DNA of 64,000 nucleotides from DATJFH01 sp035495815 (GTDB lineage Bacteria > Acidobacteriota > Terriglobia > Bryobacterales > Bryobacteraceae), in NCBI GenBank assembly GCA_035495815.1, contig DATJFH010000175.1:1-64000 (forward strand), written 5' to 3'. The number at the start of each line of letters is the position of its first letter. Positions within the stretch are counted from its first letter, which is position 1. Below, in pieces: positions 15,960 to 24,550 of this stretch. Made by a program: the position numbers and the translations under genes. The notes under the pieces were generated by a model, which saw only the letters and a program-made list of their open reading frames with translations, had not been told where the DNA came from and made no database searches.

Positions 15960-17120
15960 TCAGACCACCTGCAGGATGAGGCACTTCAAATAGTGAGTCT
16001 CGGGCACTGTCAGCAGAATGGGATGGTCGGCGGATTGTGTCCGCCGCTCCAGCACGCGCAGCACGCGCCCCGCGTCGAGCGAAGCCTGCGCCACGATTTC
16101 CAGCAGCATCGCCTCGCTCACATGATGCGAGCAGGAGCAGGTAACCAGCAGGCCGCCCGGCGCCAGCAGGCGTAGCGCCCGCAGATTGATCTCCTTGTAT
16201 CCGCGCGCCGCGCTTTCCACCGTTCCGCGGGATTTGGCGAAGGCAGGGGGATCGAGCACCACCGTCGAGAACTCACGGCGGGCCGCAACATATCCCGCGA
16301 GCAGGTCGAACACGTTCGCTTCACGGAACTCCACATTGCCGATGCCGTTGGCCGCGCGGTTTTGCTCCGCCGAGGCCAGCGCCGGACCGGAAGTATCCAC
16401 CGCCTCCACCGACTCGCAGCGGGCGGCCATGTGCAGCGCGAATCCGCCGCTCGACGTAAAGCAGTCGAGCGCCCGTCCCGTCGCATACCGCGCGGCAGCC
16501 AGGTAATTTTCCCGCTGGTCGAGGAAGATGCCGGTCTTTTGTCCCGCCAGCAGATCGGCGTGGAACTGGAGCCCGTTGATCCGCACGGGCACGACGGCCG
16601 GAATCTCGCCGGAGGCCACAACTTTTTCCAGCGGCAGGTTCTCCTTCCGGCGCACTGCGGCGTCATTGCGCAGCACGATCCCCTTCGGCGCGAGCAGGCT
16701 CACCAACCCGTCGACGATCCAGTTCCGCGCCCGGTCCATGCCCTGATCGAGCGTCTGGACGACGCAGTAATCGCCATACCGGTCGACGATCAGCCCGGGC
16801 AGCAGGTCCGCTTCGGCATGCGCCAGCCGATAGGCATCCGTGCCGGACACCACCGCGCGCCGATGCGCTTCCGCGGCTTCCAGCCGCTGCGCGAAGAAGG
16901 CGGGACCGATCTCCTCCGCCTTCCGGCTCAGCATGCGCAGGCAAATCTGTGAAGAGGCGCTATAGTGCGCCAGGCCGAGTATCCGGCCTTTGGGATCGAG
17001 CACCTGAACCGCGGCTCCCGGCTCTGCCCCGCCCCGGTCGGTTACGTCGCTCGAAAAAATCCAGGGGTGGCCCGACGCCACTCTGTCCGCGCCCTTGCGG
17101 GTGACCCGGACCTCGATCAA
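15960..17120 (-). CDS. rlmI: class I SAM-dependent rRNA methyltransferase (RlmI-like)
   Basis: 386 residues from a TTG at 17120 that overlaps the htpX stop (TTGA). An N-terminal PUA domain (IEVRVTRKGADRVASGHPWIFSSDV) is followed by the linker domain and a Rossmann methyltransferase with ALDCFTSSGGFALHMAA as the SAM motif, VVLDPPAFAKS as the catalytic DPPxF motif, and LVTCSCSHHVSEAM as the conserved Cys motif. This order and length match RlmI/YccW-type 23S rRNA m5C methyltransferases. It is the last gene of the hsp20-clpB-htpX series. The exact target nucleotide is inferred from the family. Confidence 0.85.
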   Translation of the reverse strand: MIEVRVTRKGADRVASGHPWIFSSDVTDRGGAEPGAAVQVLDPKGRILGLAHYSASSQICLRMLSRKAEEIGPAFFAQRLEAAEAHRRAVVSGTDAYRLAHAEADLLPGLIVDRYGDYCVVQTLDQGMDRARNWIVDGLVSLLAPKGIVLRNDAAVRRKENLPLEKVVASGEIPAVVPVRINGLQFHADLLAGQKTGIFLDQRENYLAAARYATGRALDCFTSSGGFALHMAARCESVEAVDTSGPALASAEQNRAANGIGNVEFREANVFDLLAGYVAARREFSTVVLDPPAFAKSRGTVESAARGYKEINLRALRLLAPGGLLVTCSCSHHVSEAMLLEIVAQASLDAGRVLRVLERRTQSADHPILLTVPETHYLKCLILQVV

Positions 17121-17965
17121 CGCATGGCCTGCAGCCGGGCAATCCGGTCGGCCGTGGAAGGGTGGGTCGAGAACAGCTTCATCATCATGTCACCTGTGAA
17201 CGGCTTGACGATAAACATGTGGGCGGTGGCCGGCGAAGCGTCCATCGGAATGCGCTGGGACCACGTGTCGAGTTTTCTCAGACCCGCGATCAGCTCGTCC
17301 GGCGCTCCGGTATATTTGGCCGAAGTCGCGTCCGCCGAGTATTCCCTGGTACGCGAGATGGCTAGCTGGATCAGCGTTGCGGCAATCGGCCCCAGGATCA
17401 GCATGAACAGGGCGCCGAGTCCGCCGCCGCGGTCCTCTTCATCCCGGCGCCCGCCGAAAAACATGGCCATGTAGGAAAGCTGAGTGATGGCCGCCGCAAT
17501 GGTGGCCGCGATGGAACTGGTGAGGATGTCGCGGTTCAACACGTGCCCCAGCTCGTGCGCGATCACGCCTTCCAGCTCGCGGTCGTCCATCAATTGCAGG
17601 ATGCCCGAAGTGAAGGCGATGGAAGAGTGCGAAGGGTTGCGGCCCGTGGCGAAAGCGTTGGGCGATTCCTCGGGAATCAGCCACAGCTTGGGCATCGGCA
17701 GCTCCATTCGGTGAGCCAGCCGGGCCACGATGGGTTGAACACGCTGGTAAACGCCGGCGTTCTCCGAGGGCGTCACCGGCTGCGCATTATAGCTGGCCAA
17801 AGCGATCTTCTCGGAGAAGAAATAGCTTCCGAAATTCATGAGGACGGCGAAAGCCAGCCCGAGGTACATCCCGTTGCGGCCCGCAAGGGCCTGGCCCCCC
17901 AGGATGAGCAGTGCGCTCAAAAGACCGAGCAGGGCCACGGTCTTCAGAGTGTTCGAGGTCGTCAT
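17117..17965 (-). CDS. htpX: HtpX membrane metalloprotease
   Basis: 282 residues from the ATG at 17965 with AAGGAG upstream; the upstream in-frame extension overlaps clpB and is rejected. Two N-terminal membrane segments (TVALLGLLSALLILGG, MYLGLAFAVLMNFGSYFF) precede the M48 domain with the zinc motif VIAHELGHVLNRD, further hydrophobic segments, and the third ligand Glu in ISRTREYSADATSA. The family degrades misfolded inner-membrane proteins with FtsH. It starts 10 bases after clpB and overlaps rlmI by 4, consistent with a stress operon. Confidence 0.95.
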   Translation of the reverse strand: MTTSNTLKTVALLGLLSALLILGGQALAGRNGMYLGLAFAVLMNFGSYFFSEKIALASYNAQPVTPSENAGVYQRVQPIVARLAHRMELPMPKLWLIPEESPNAFATGRNPSHSSIAFTSGILQLMDDRELEGVIAHELGHVLNRDILTSSIAATIAAAITQLSYMAMFFGGRRDEEDRGGGLGALFMLILGPIAATLIQLAISRTREYSADATSAKYTGAPDELIAGLRKLDTWSQRIPMDASPATAHMFIVKPFTGDMMMKLFSTHPSTADRIARLQAMR

Positions 17966-17975
17966 ATTCTCCTTT

Positions 17976-20633
17976 TCAGGCGGCGGAAGGTGGCGCGACA
18001 GACGCCACCTCCTGTTCCAGTTTCTCAAACCGCAGCGTGCGAGTGGCCGGATCCACGCCGGCCAGCACCGTGTCGCCGGCCGTGAAGGTTCCGGCGAGCA
18101 GCTGCATGGCCAGAGGATCCTGAATCAACCGCTGGATAGCCCGCCTCATCGGCCGCGCGCCGTAGGAAGGATCGTACCCTTCGGCCAGCACCAGATCGAC
18201 CGCCGCCGGAGTCAGTTCCAGCTTGAGTCCCCGCTCCGCCAGCATCGCCACAACCTTCTTGAGCTGGATCTGAATGATGCGCGACAGCATTTCACGGCTC
18301 AGAGTATTAAAGACGATAATGTCGTCGATCCGGTTCAGAAATTCGGGCCGGAAGGTCGAACGCAGGGCGTCCAGAATCGACTTCCTCGCTTCTTCATTCG
18401 TCGTGCTGCGGGCGTGTACCGAGAAACCGATATGGGTTTCCTTGAGCGTTCCCGACCCGACGTTGGACGTCATGACCACCACGGCGTTACGAAAACTGAC
18501 CGTGCGGCCCTGTCCGTCGGTCAGCCGGCCGTCCTCGAGGATCTGCAGCAGCGCGTTGAACACGTCCGGATGCGCTTTCTCGATCTCGTCGAACAGCACC
18601 ACCGAGTAAGGCTTCCGGCGCAGGTGCTCGGTCAGCTGTCCGCCCTCTTCGTAGCCGATGTATCCGGGCGGCGCGCCGATCATGCGGGCCACCGAATGCT
18701 TCTCCATGTACTCGGACATATCGATCCGGACCATCGCCTTTTCGTCATCGAACAGGAATTCGGCCAGCGCCCTCGCCAGCTCCGTCTTTCCCACGCCCGT
18801 GGGACCCAGGAACAGGAAGCTGCCGATCGGCCGGTTGGGGTCGCTCAGACCGGCGCGGTTGCGGCGGATCGCGTTCGCGACGAACTGCACAGCCTCGTCC
18901 TGTCCGACCACGCGCTCACGCAGCCGCTCCTCCATGTGGACCAGCTTCTGAATCTCCCCTTCCAGCATTCGTGCGACGGGGATGCCCGTCCACTTGGCCA
19001 CGATGCGGGCGATATCCTCCTCGTCGATCTCCTCTTTGAGCAACGCCGTGCCCGCTTTGATGGATTCGAGCGTGCGGTTGGCCGCTTCCAGATCCTTTTC
19101 AATCTCCGAGAGCCGTCCATAGCGCAGTTTGGCGGCCTTTTCCCAGTCGCCGGCACGCGTGGCCCGTTCCTCTTCCTGGCGCAACTGCTCCTGCTCCTCT
19201 TTGAGCTGCTGCACGCGGGAGATTGCATTCTTCTCTTTGTTCCAGCGATCTTTGAGGCCGGCCGTTTCGGCGCGCAGCCGCTCCAGCTCGCTCTCGACGG
19301 TCCGCAAGCGTTCATGCGAGGCGCGATCGTTCTCCTTTACGAGCGCCTGCCGCTCGATCTCGAGCTGAGTGATGCGGCGCTCGAGCTGATCGATTTCGAT
19401 CGGCATGGAGCCGATCTGGATGCCCAGGGCCGCGCCCGCCTCGTCCACCAAGTCGATAGCCTTGTCCGGCAGGAACCGGTCGCTGATGTAGCGATGGGAG
19501 AGCATGGCGGCGGACACCAGAGCCGCATCCTTGATCCGGACGCCATGATGGATTTCGAACCGTTCCTTCAAGCCGCGAAGAATGGCGATGGTGTCCTCGA
19601 CGGAGGGCTCGCCCACGAGAACGGTCTGGAACCGTCGCGCCAGGGCGGCGTCCTTTTCGATGTACTTCTTGTACTCCACCAGCGTGGTGGCCCCGACGCA
19701 ATGCAATTCGCCGCGCGCCAGGGCGGGTTTGAGCATGTTGGCGGCATCGATCGCGCCTTCCGCCCCGCCGGCGCCTACCAGGGTGTGCAATTCGTCGATG
19801 AAACAGATGATTTCTCCGGCGGATTCGCTGATTTCCTTCAGCACGGCCTTGAAACGGTCCTCGAATTCGCCTCGGAACTTGGTGCCCGCGACCATGGAGG
19901 CGAGGTCGATGGCTACCAGCCGCTTGTTACGGAGCTGGTCGGGAACATCGCCCCGGACGATGCGCTGCGCCAATCCCTCGACAATGGCGGTCTTTCCAAC
20001 GCCAGGTTCACCGATCAGCACCGGATTGTTCTTCGTGCGGCGGCTGAGCACCTGCATGACGCGCCGGATCTCTTCGTCGCGGCCGATGACCGGATCGAGC
20101 TTGCCCTGCCGCGCCTGCGCCGTCAGGTCCACGGCATAACGCTCGAGCGCCTGGTATTTGCTCTCCGGATTGGGGTCGGTGATGCGCTGCGTTCCACGCA
20201 CGGAAACCAGCGCGTTGAGAATCTTTTCGTGAGTGGCGCCGGCCCGGTTGAGCAGATTTCCGGCCGGGTCGTTCTTGCTGCTGGACATGGCCAGCAGGAG
20301 GTGCTCGGTGGAAACAAATTCATCTTTAAAACGCTCCGCCTCCTCCAGGGCGCGGTCCACAACCTCGTTCAGCGAAGGTGAAATATACGCGCCCGCCGGC
20401 GTGCCGGCCACGGTTGGAATATCCTTCAGCGCTTTTTCAGCATCGAGAATCAGCGCCGCCGGCTGGACTCCGGACTTCTCGAGAACCGGGCGGACCACAC
20501 CCTCCTTTTCCGCCGCAAGGGCCAGCAAAAGATGCAGCGGATGAATCGCCTGATGCTGGTGTTTGCCGGCCAGCGATTGCGCCTGCTGCATCGCCTCCTG
20601 CGCTTTTTGAGTGAATTTATCAAATTGGATCAT
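17976..20633 (-). CDS. clpB: ClpB disaggregase
   Basis: 885 residues, normal for ClpB. Clp N-domain ([19 protein letters not shown]), first AAA+ domain with Walker A GEPGVGKT and Walker [11 protein letters not shown], the pore loop around [11 protein letters not shown], the long M-domain coiled coil (about 410-525, Glu/Arg/Gln rich), and the second AAA+ domain with [11 protein letters not shown], the ClpB pore motif [16 protein letters not shown] and [11 protein letters not shown]. It acts with DnaK to resolve aggregates. A TGGAG ribosome-binding site sits 8 bases before the ATG and directly abuts a strong hairpin at 20646-20667. Confidence 0.98.
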   Translation of the reverse strand: MIQFDKFTQKAQEAMQQAQSLAGKHQHQAIHPLHLLLALAAEKEGVVRPVLEKSGVQPAALILDAEKALKDIPTVAGTPAGAYISPSLNEVVDRALEEAERFKDEFVSTEHLLLAMSSSKNDPAGNLLNRAGATHEKILNALVSVRGTQRITDPNPESKYQALERYAVDLTAQARQGKLDPVIGRDEEIRRVMQVLSRRTKNNPVLIGEPGVGKTAIVEGLAQRIVRGDVPDQLRNKRLVAIDLASMVAGTKFRGEFEDRFKAVLKEISESAGEIICFIDELHTLVGAGGAEGAIDAANMLKPALARGELHCVGATTLVEYKKYIEKDAALARRFQTVLVGEPSVEDTIAILRGLKERFEIHHGVRIKDAALVSAAMLSHRYISDRFLPDKAIDLVDEAGAALGIQIGSMPIEIDQLERRITQLEIERQALVKENDRASHERLRTVESELERLRAETAGLKDRWNKEKNAISRVQQLKEEQEQLRQEEERATRAGDWEKAAKLRYGRLSEIEKDLEAANRTLESIKAGTALLKEEIDEEDIARIVAKWTGIPVARMLEGEIQKLVHMEERLRERVVGQDEAVQFVANAIRRNRAGLSDPNRPIGSFLFLGPTGVGKTELARALAEFLFDDEKAMVRIDMSEYMEKHSVARMIGAPPGYIGYEEGGQLTEHLRRKPYSVVLFDEIEKAHPDVFNALLQILEDGRLTDGQGRTVSFRNAVVVMTSNVGSGTLKETHIGFSVHARSTTNEEARKSILDALRSTFRPEFLNRIDDIIVFNTLSREMLSRIIQIQLKKVVAMLAERGLKLELTPAAVDLVLAEGYDPSYGARPMRRAIQRLIQDPLAMQLLAGTFTAGDTVLAGVDPATRTLRFEKLEQEVASVAPPSAA

Positions 20634-20645
20634 TGAAATGCTCCA

Positions 20646-20721
20646 GGGGCGTGACCCTGCACGCCCCCCTAGGTGGTTCCTGGCAAGAACCTCTCCATTC
20701 CCCTGGGCGGCGTTCCGCCCA
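20646..20721 (-). promoter_or_regulatory. three consecutive hairpins between hsp20 and clpB
   Basis: Read from hsp20 to clpB: a 6-bp GGGCGG/CCGCCC stem with a 4-base loop (20705-20720), just after the hsp20 stop; a 5-bp GGTTC/GAACC stem with a 7-base loop (20675-20691); and an 8-bp GGGGCGTG/CACGCCCC stem with a 6-base loop (20646-20667), ending one base before the clpB TGGAG site. No T-run follows any of them, so a simple intrinsic terminator is unlikely. They could set the hsp20:clpB ratio by RNA processing or hinder clpB initiation. Confidence 0.6.
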
Positions 20722-21156
20722 TCAGCCCTTGACTTCGATTTTCACTTGACGGGGCTTCGCGGCCTCCTTTTTGGGCAGTTTCACGGTGAGGACGCCGTTC
20801 TTGAGCTCGGCGGTCACCTTCTCCGAGTCTACCGTGCCAGGCACCGAAAAACTGCGCGTAAACGCGCCATAGCTGCGCTCGATGCGGTGGAAACCGCGCA
20901 CCGAGTTATCCTGCTCGAACTTGCGTTCGCCTTTCAGCGTCAGGGTCTGGTTCTCGACGCGAACTTCCACGTCCTCCAGCTTGACCTCAGGCAAATCCGC
21001 CTTCAGAACCAGCTCATCTTCAGTTTCCGCGATGTCCACGGAAGGAGACCAGGGGCGGGCTCCGCGAGGCTCGTTGAGCATACGGGCGACGGCATCTTCG
21101 AAACTGCGGAAGGTCGCCGGAAAGTTGGCAAGGGGATCGAACTGTGTAAGTGACAT
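20722..21156 (-). CDS. Hsp20 small heat-shock protein
   Basis: 144 residues: variable N-terminus ([20 protein letters not shown]), alpha-crystallin domain (40-135: [29 protein letters not shown], the family signature [14 protein letters not shown], and [14 protein letters not shown]) and a short Lys-rich tail that lacks the IxI assembly motif in its usual form. It holds unfolding proteins for refolding by the DnaK/ClpB system, consistent with clpB next in line. AGGAGG lies 14 bases before the ATG, and a near-consensus promoter lies immediately upstream, giving a leader of only about 20 bases. Confidence 0.96.
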   Translation of the reverse strand: MSLTQFDPLANFPATFRSFEDAVARMLNEPRGARPWSPSVDIAETEDELVLKADLPEVKLEDVEVRVENQTLTLKGERKFEQDNSVRGFHRIERSYGAFTRSFSVPGTVDSEKVTAELKNGVLTVKLPKKEAAKPRQVKIEVKG

Positions 21157-21183
21157 AGGCTTTGAAATCTTCCTCCTGGTGTA

Positions 21184-21212
21184 AGCATAAAATATGAGTG
21201 TAGAGATGTCAA
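21184..21212 (-). promoter_or_regulatory. sigma70-type promoter of hsp20
   Basis: On the minus strand a perfect TTGACA (21212-21207), a 17-base spacer and TATGCT (21189-21184). Transcription would start near 21177, at the AGGAGG site itself. No CIRCE inverted repeat (TTAGCACTC-N9-GAGTGCTAA) is present. The surrounding 21157-21250 is strikingly AT-rich compared with the rest of the window. Confidence 0.65.
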
Positions 21213-21358
21213 GTATATTTTATTGACTATTTATAAAGTATGTAAATGGCTGTTTACCTATAACTTGGGCCCTGCTCGGCCGTCTGGGAATATGGCCCAG
21301 CCGTAACCCGCTGATCCGATAACGTTGGACTGATCGCCGGAACCTCGCGCCTCGGCTG

Positions 21359-22345
21359 TCAGCGCAGGAGGGCGGCCAGATCCTCGTACTGGTCGGTGGC
21401 AATGAGATTGACACCGGCCTCGATGGCGGCTTTCCAGCGCGGCTCGACGGCTCTCCTGGAACCGAAGTTATAGCTGGCGGTCCAGCCCTTGTCCTCGTCA
21501 GGGCTGAAGCCATCGAGAGTGTAGAAGCGAATCCAGAATCCCAACTCGTGCGCATGGCGCACCAGCGCGCGCAGACGGGCGTCGTCCTTCGGAGTCCAAT
21601 CGCCGGCCCTCGTCTGGCCGCCCCGCTCGACCGGATACCAGGAGCTGTTCCACCAGCGGCGGTAGTTGGTGGGCCGCTCCGCCAGCAGCTTCTGCGGAGG
21701 CATGCGGCTGCTGGCCAGGCGGCGCTCTTCATTCGACTTTCCGGGAATCGCGGCTGTGTGCGCCGAACCGAACAGACGCATCTTCGCTCCTGCCGGAAGC
21801 GAGCCGAAGAAGGCGGCTTCCTGCAGGTCGGAATCTTCAGTGAGCACCAGCAGCGGCTTCGCCTCGAAGGGGGCGAGTTCGCGCGGATCCGGCATTTTCC
21901 GCGCCGTCGTAATCCAGGACTCGTATTCACCCAGCAGGTCCCAGACGGCACGGAGCAGCTCCGGTTCTTCGGACTTGAAATCGAAGTGCAGGACAATCAG
22001 CGGCCAGCGGTCCTGCTGATTTTCGGCCAGAGCTTTTTCGACCAGCGGCCGGACGCGCTCGAAAAAGTGCGCGCGCAGCGTGGGCTCCAAGCCGGTGAGT
22101 TTGGTGGTATGGCTGATCACGGGAGCTTTCTTCCCCGTGGCCTTGTCTTCGCCCCAGGTGAGATCCTGCTCGATGCCGACGGGGAACCCGGCGGTCAGGG
22201 CGCGATCGAGGCGGTCGTTCCATGCTCCCTGGTAGGGGTAACAGTTGTGCGCGTCCAGAACGGGGCGGTTGTGATTGAGGAAGTCGAGAGGCCGCTGCGC
22301 GGAAAGAGAGCAGGCGGCCAGAAGCAGTAAACCGAGGCGCTTCAT
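21359..22345 (-). CDS. exported PLC-like / GDPD-like phosphodiesterase
   Basis: 328 residues from the ATG at 22345, giving a signal peptide MKRLGLLLLAACSLSA. The mature part starts RPVLDAHNCYPYQGAWNDRL, then ALTAGFPVGIEQDLTW: the His-Asn and Glu-x-Asp pair resembles the catalytic and metal residues of the PI-PLC/GDPD TIM-barrel superfamily (AIM6-like proteins). Later blocks include LIVLHFDFKS, KPLLVLTEDS, WIRFYTLDGF and an end (ALLR) close to a typical TIM-barrel strand (AGVNLIATDQYEDLA). It probably hydrolyses a phosphodiester outside the cytoplasm; the substrate is unknown. The ribosome-binding site is weak. It begins 26 bases after hemH. Confidence 0.75.
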   Translation of the reverse strand: MKRLGLLLLAACSLSAQRPLDFLNHNRPVLDAHNCYPYQGAWNDRLDRALTAGFPVGIEQDLTWGEDKATGKKAPVISHTTKLTGLEPTLRAHFFERVRPLVEKALAENQQDRWPLIVLHFDFKSEEPELLRAVWDLLGEYESWITTARKMPDPRELAPFEAKPLLVLTEDSDLQEAAFFGSLPAGAKMRLFGSAHTAAIPGKSNEERRLASSRMPPQKLLAERPTNYRRWWNSSWYPVERGGQTRAGDWTPKDDARLRALVRHAHELGFWIRFYTLDGFSPDEDKGWTASYNFGSRRAVEPRWKAAIEAGVNLIATDQYEDLAALLR

Positions 22346-22371
22346 GGAAGCCACAGTATAGCGTGCCGCAT

Positions 22372-23352
22372 TCAGGAGCGCGGACAGCAATCCGCCGGGC
22401 ACACGTCGTGACAGGGAGGGTAATTGCCGACTGAAAGCCGCGGCGCGCCCTCGGTCCGTTCGAGCACCAGATCTCTGATCATCGATACGAAGCCCGGATG
22501 GACTCCGACGGTAGCCGCGCGCGTCATGCCGATGCCCAGTTCGTCGCAGGTCCTTCGCGCTTCGGTATCGAGGTCGTAGATCACCTCCATGTGATCGGAA
22601 AGGAATCCGATGGGAGCGATCACCGCTTCCGACCCGGCCCCCAGCTCTCGCAACGCTTCGCCGATGTCCGGCCCGAGCCAGGGCTCCCTGGGCGAGCCGC
22701 TGCGGCTTTGATATACCAGTCGCCAGTCCCGGCGGCCGAGCCGCTCCGCCACCAGGCGGCAGGACTCTTCGAGCTGTTGGGTGTACGGCGACGTGTTGGC
22801 GTACGACACGGGAATGCTGTGGCCGGTGAACAGGAGCCGCGCCCCGGGCCTGGTCTTTAGCGCATCTTTGCAGCGGTCCGCCATGGCGTCGATGAATCCT
22901 GGATGGTTGTAGAAGGCGCGGAGCTTGTCGATCCGGATGGAATTCGCCCCGCGCGTCGCCTGCTCGATGTTCTCCAGGTACTGCCGGCAGCCGGAATAGG
23001 AGCTGAAAGCCGAGGTGACGAAGGCCAGCGCGCGCCTGACGCCGTCGGACTCCATTTGCCGCACGGTGTCCGGCAGCAGCGGGCGCCAGTTGCGGTTCCC
23101 CCAATAAACGGGCAGGCGGGGGCCGCGCGCAGCGAACTCCTGTTCGAGAGCGGCGATCAGGGCGCGATTCTGGTCGTTGATCGGAGTGCGGCCGTCGAAT
23201 TCGTAATAATGTTCGGCAACCTGGAGCATGCGCGCGGACGGCACGTCTCTGCCGCGCAGCACGTTCTCGAGAAACGGAATCACATCCTCGCGCCGCTCCG
23301 GTCCGCCGAAGGAAACCAGCAACAGCGCGTCATACGCGGCAGTATCGCTCAT
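22372..23352 (-). CDS. hemH: ferrochelatase with Cys-rich C-terminal tail
   Basis: 326 residues from the ATG at 23352 (GGAAGAAG upstream). YDALLLVSFGGPERREDVIPF, PVYWGNRNWRP, the metal-site region RLLFTGHSIPVSY with catalytic His, and VIAPIGFLSDHMEVIYDLD with the catalytic Glu are all family hallmarks. It inserts iron into a porphyrin as the final or near-final step of haem synthesis. A Cys at 122 in SSYSGCRQY and four Cys in the tail (314, 318, 322, 323) could bind an iron-sulfur cluster as reported for mycobacterial and some other bacterial ferrochelatases. Haem demand fits the many CxxCH proteins encoded nearby. Confidence 0.93.
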   Translation of the reverse strand: MSDTAAYDALLLVSFGGPERREDVIPFLENVLRGRDVPSARMLQVAEHYYEFDGRTPINDQNRALIAALEQEFAARGPRLPVYWGNRNWRPLLPDTVRQMESDGVRRALAFVTSAFSSYSGCRQYLENIEQATRGANSIRIDKLRAFYNHPGFIDAMADRCKDALKTRPGARLLFTGHSIPVSYANTSPYTQQLEESCRLVAERLGRRDWRLVYQSRSGSPREPWLGPDIGEALRELGAGSEAVIAPIGFLSDHMEVIYDLDTEARRTCDELGIGMTRAATVGVHPGFVSMIRDLVLERTEGAPRLSVGNYPPCHDVCPADCCPRS

Positions 23353-23405
23353 GTTCTTCTTCCAGTTTGGCACGGAGCGGTATGTCGGCGGCGACGGAAA
23401 GAGCG

Positions 23406-24455
23406 CTACCGTGGCGGCGTAGCGAGAGCCGCCACGGCAAAGGCGGTGGCGATCAGGGGATCGTCCTCCTTCACGAGATTCTCGGAATTCCTCCAGCTTC
23501 CGTCCCCCTGCTGACCGGCGGCCAGACTGGCCGCCATTTGGGGGCTGTGTCCACCGAATGCCTGGGCGCTCGAGGCGGCATAGTAAAAGCGCAACCCGGC
23601 GGTCCATCGCTGGTAAGCAGGACCGACGAACCCCGGTGCACCGTCTGGCATGTCATGCGCCCGCAGCCATCGCATTGCCGACTGGAGGCGTTCGGAGCCG
23701 GGCGGTGTCCCCATCGCCAACAGGGCCAGGATTCCATCCGCGGTCGAAGAGCCGTAGCTGCGATAGCGTTCCCCCTGCTGACCGGCTTTGTTGGCGTCCA
23801 GCACGACGGTGGAAAAAAAGAAGCCCCCGTCGGGATTCTGGCAGCGCTCGACAAACACGCGCGCTTTTGCGAAGGCGGGATCGGCGGGAGCGACGCCGGA
23901 GGACGCAAGCGCCTGAAGGACGTGGCGGGTCATGGAGAGATCCACGTGACCGGCGTTCGGCGCGACGCGCGGATCTCCGCCCATGCCCCAGGCGCCGTAG
24001 GCGGCGTCCGCCGGCTTCCAGCCGTGGTCTTCGGTGAATTGCTGCGTGCGAAGCCAGGCAACCATGGATTCGACCGGCTGACCCGCCCGCCGGAGAGCAA
24101 GCACGGCCAGGGCCGTTGCGTAGTTCGGGTAGTCATACAGCAACGGATCCATTTTTCCGACGGCGCCCGCTCGATTGGTATTGCGGTGAAGAAAGCCGAC
24201 CGCGCGATCGACGGAACCGGCCGGGGGGGCGCAGGTGTCGGACGGAACCTGGAGAAGCGCGTCCAGTACGAATCCGGTGAGGGATTGGCCGGATTTCAGC
24301 AGTCCATAGGTCCGGCTGTGCCAACCGCCGTCGGTGTCCTGCTGGCTCCAGAGAAATTCACACCCGCGTCGAAGCGCGGCGGTCCGATCCGGATGCCGCG
24401 CGCATGAGGTCACCAGCGGCAGGGTGACAAGTGCAAAAGTCAGAAGCAGTCGCAT
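23406..24455 (-). CDS. lipoprotein with squalene-cyclase/prenyltransferase-type repeats
   Basis: About 349 residues from the ATG at 24455, which gives a lipoprotein signal ending LPLVTSC. Internal repeats typical of alpha/alpha-toroid terpene cyclases and prenyltransferases recur: EFLWSQQDTDGGWHSRTYG, WLRTQQFTEDHGW, VFVERCQNPDGGFFFS, WLRAHDMPDGAPGF and AGQQGDGSWRN. No DxDD cyclase acid or zinc-binding prenyltransferase motif is seen, so enzymatic activity is doubtful. The next gene upstream (24551-25636) encodes a second protein of the same fold, suggesting a two-gene unit. Probably anchored at the envelope; role unknown. Confidence 0.8.
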   Translation of the reverse strand: MRLLLTFALVTLPLVTSCARHPDRTAALRRGCEFLWSQQDTDGGWHSRTYGLLKSGQSLTGFVLDALLQVPSDTCAPPAGSVDRAVGFLHRNTNRAGAVGKMDPLLYDYPNYATALAVLALRRAGQPVESMVAWLRTQQFTEDHGWKPADAAYGAWGMGGDPRVAPNAGHVDLSMTRHVLQALASSGVAPADPAFAKARVFVERCQNPDGGFFFSTVVLDANKAGQQGERYRSYGSSTADGILALLAMGTPPGSERLQSAMRWLRAHDMPDGAPGFVGPAYQRWTAGLRFYYAASSAQAFGGHSPQMAASLAAGQQGDGSWRNSENLVKEDDPLIATAFAVAALATPPR

Positions 24456-24550
24456 GTAGATCAGTCCGGGATGTCCGTGTATCAGAGGCCCCGGAGGATA
24501 GGTCCGGCTCCGGGGCAAAATCAGGCGGACGACCCTCGGCGAGGCCGATT

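Noticed and set aside
17838..20381. An 847-codon open frame on the + strand opposite clpB
   Set aside because: It mirrors the codon phase of an unmistakable ClpB, has low-complexity His/Arg/Gln-rich composition and no recognisable motif; such antisense frames are common in GC-rich DNA.
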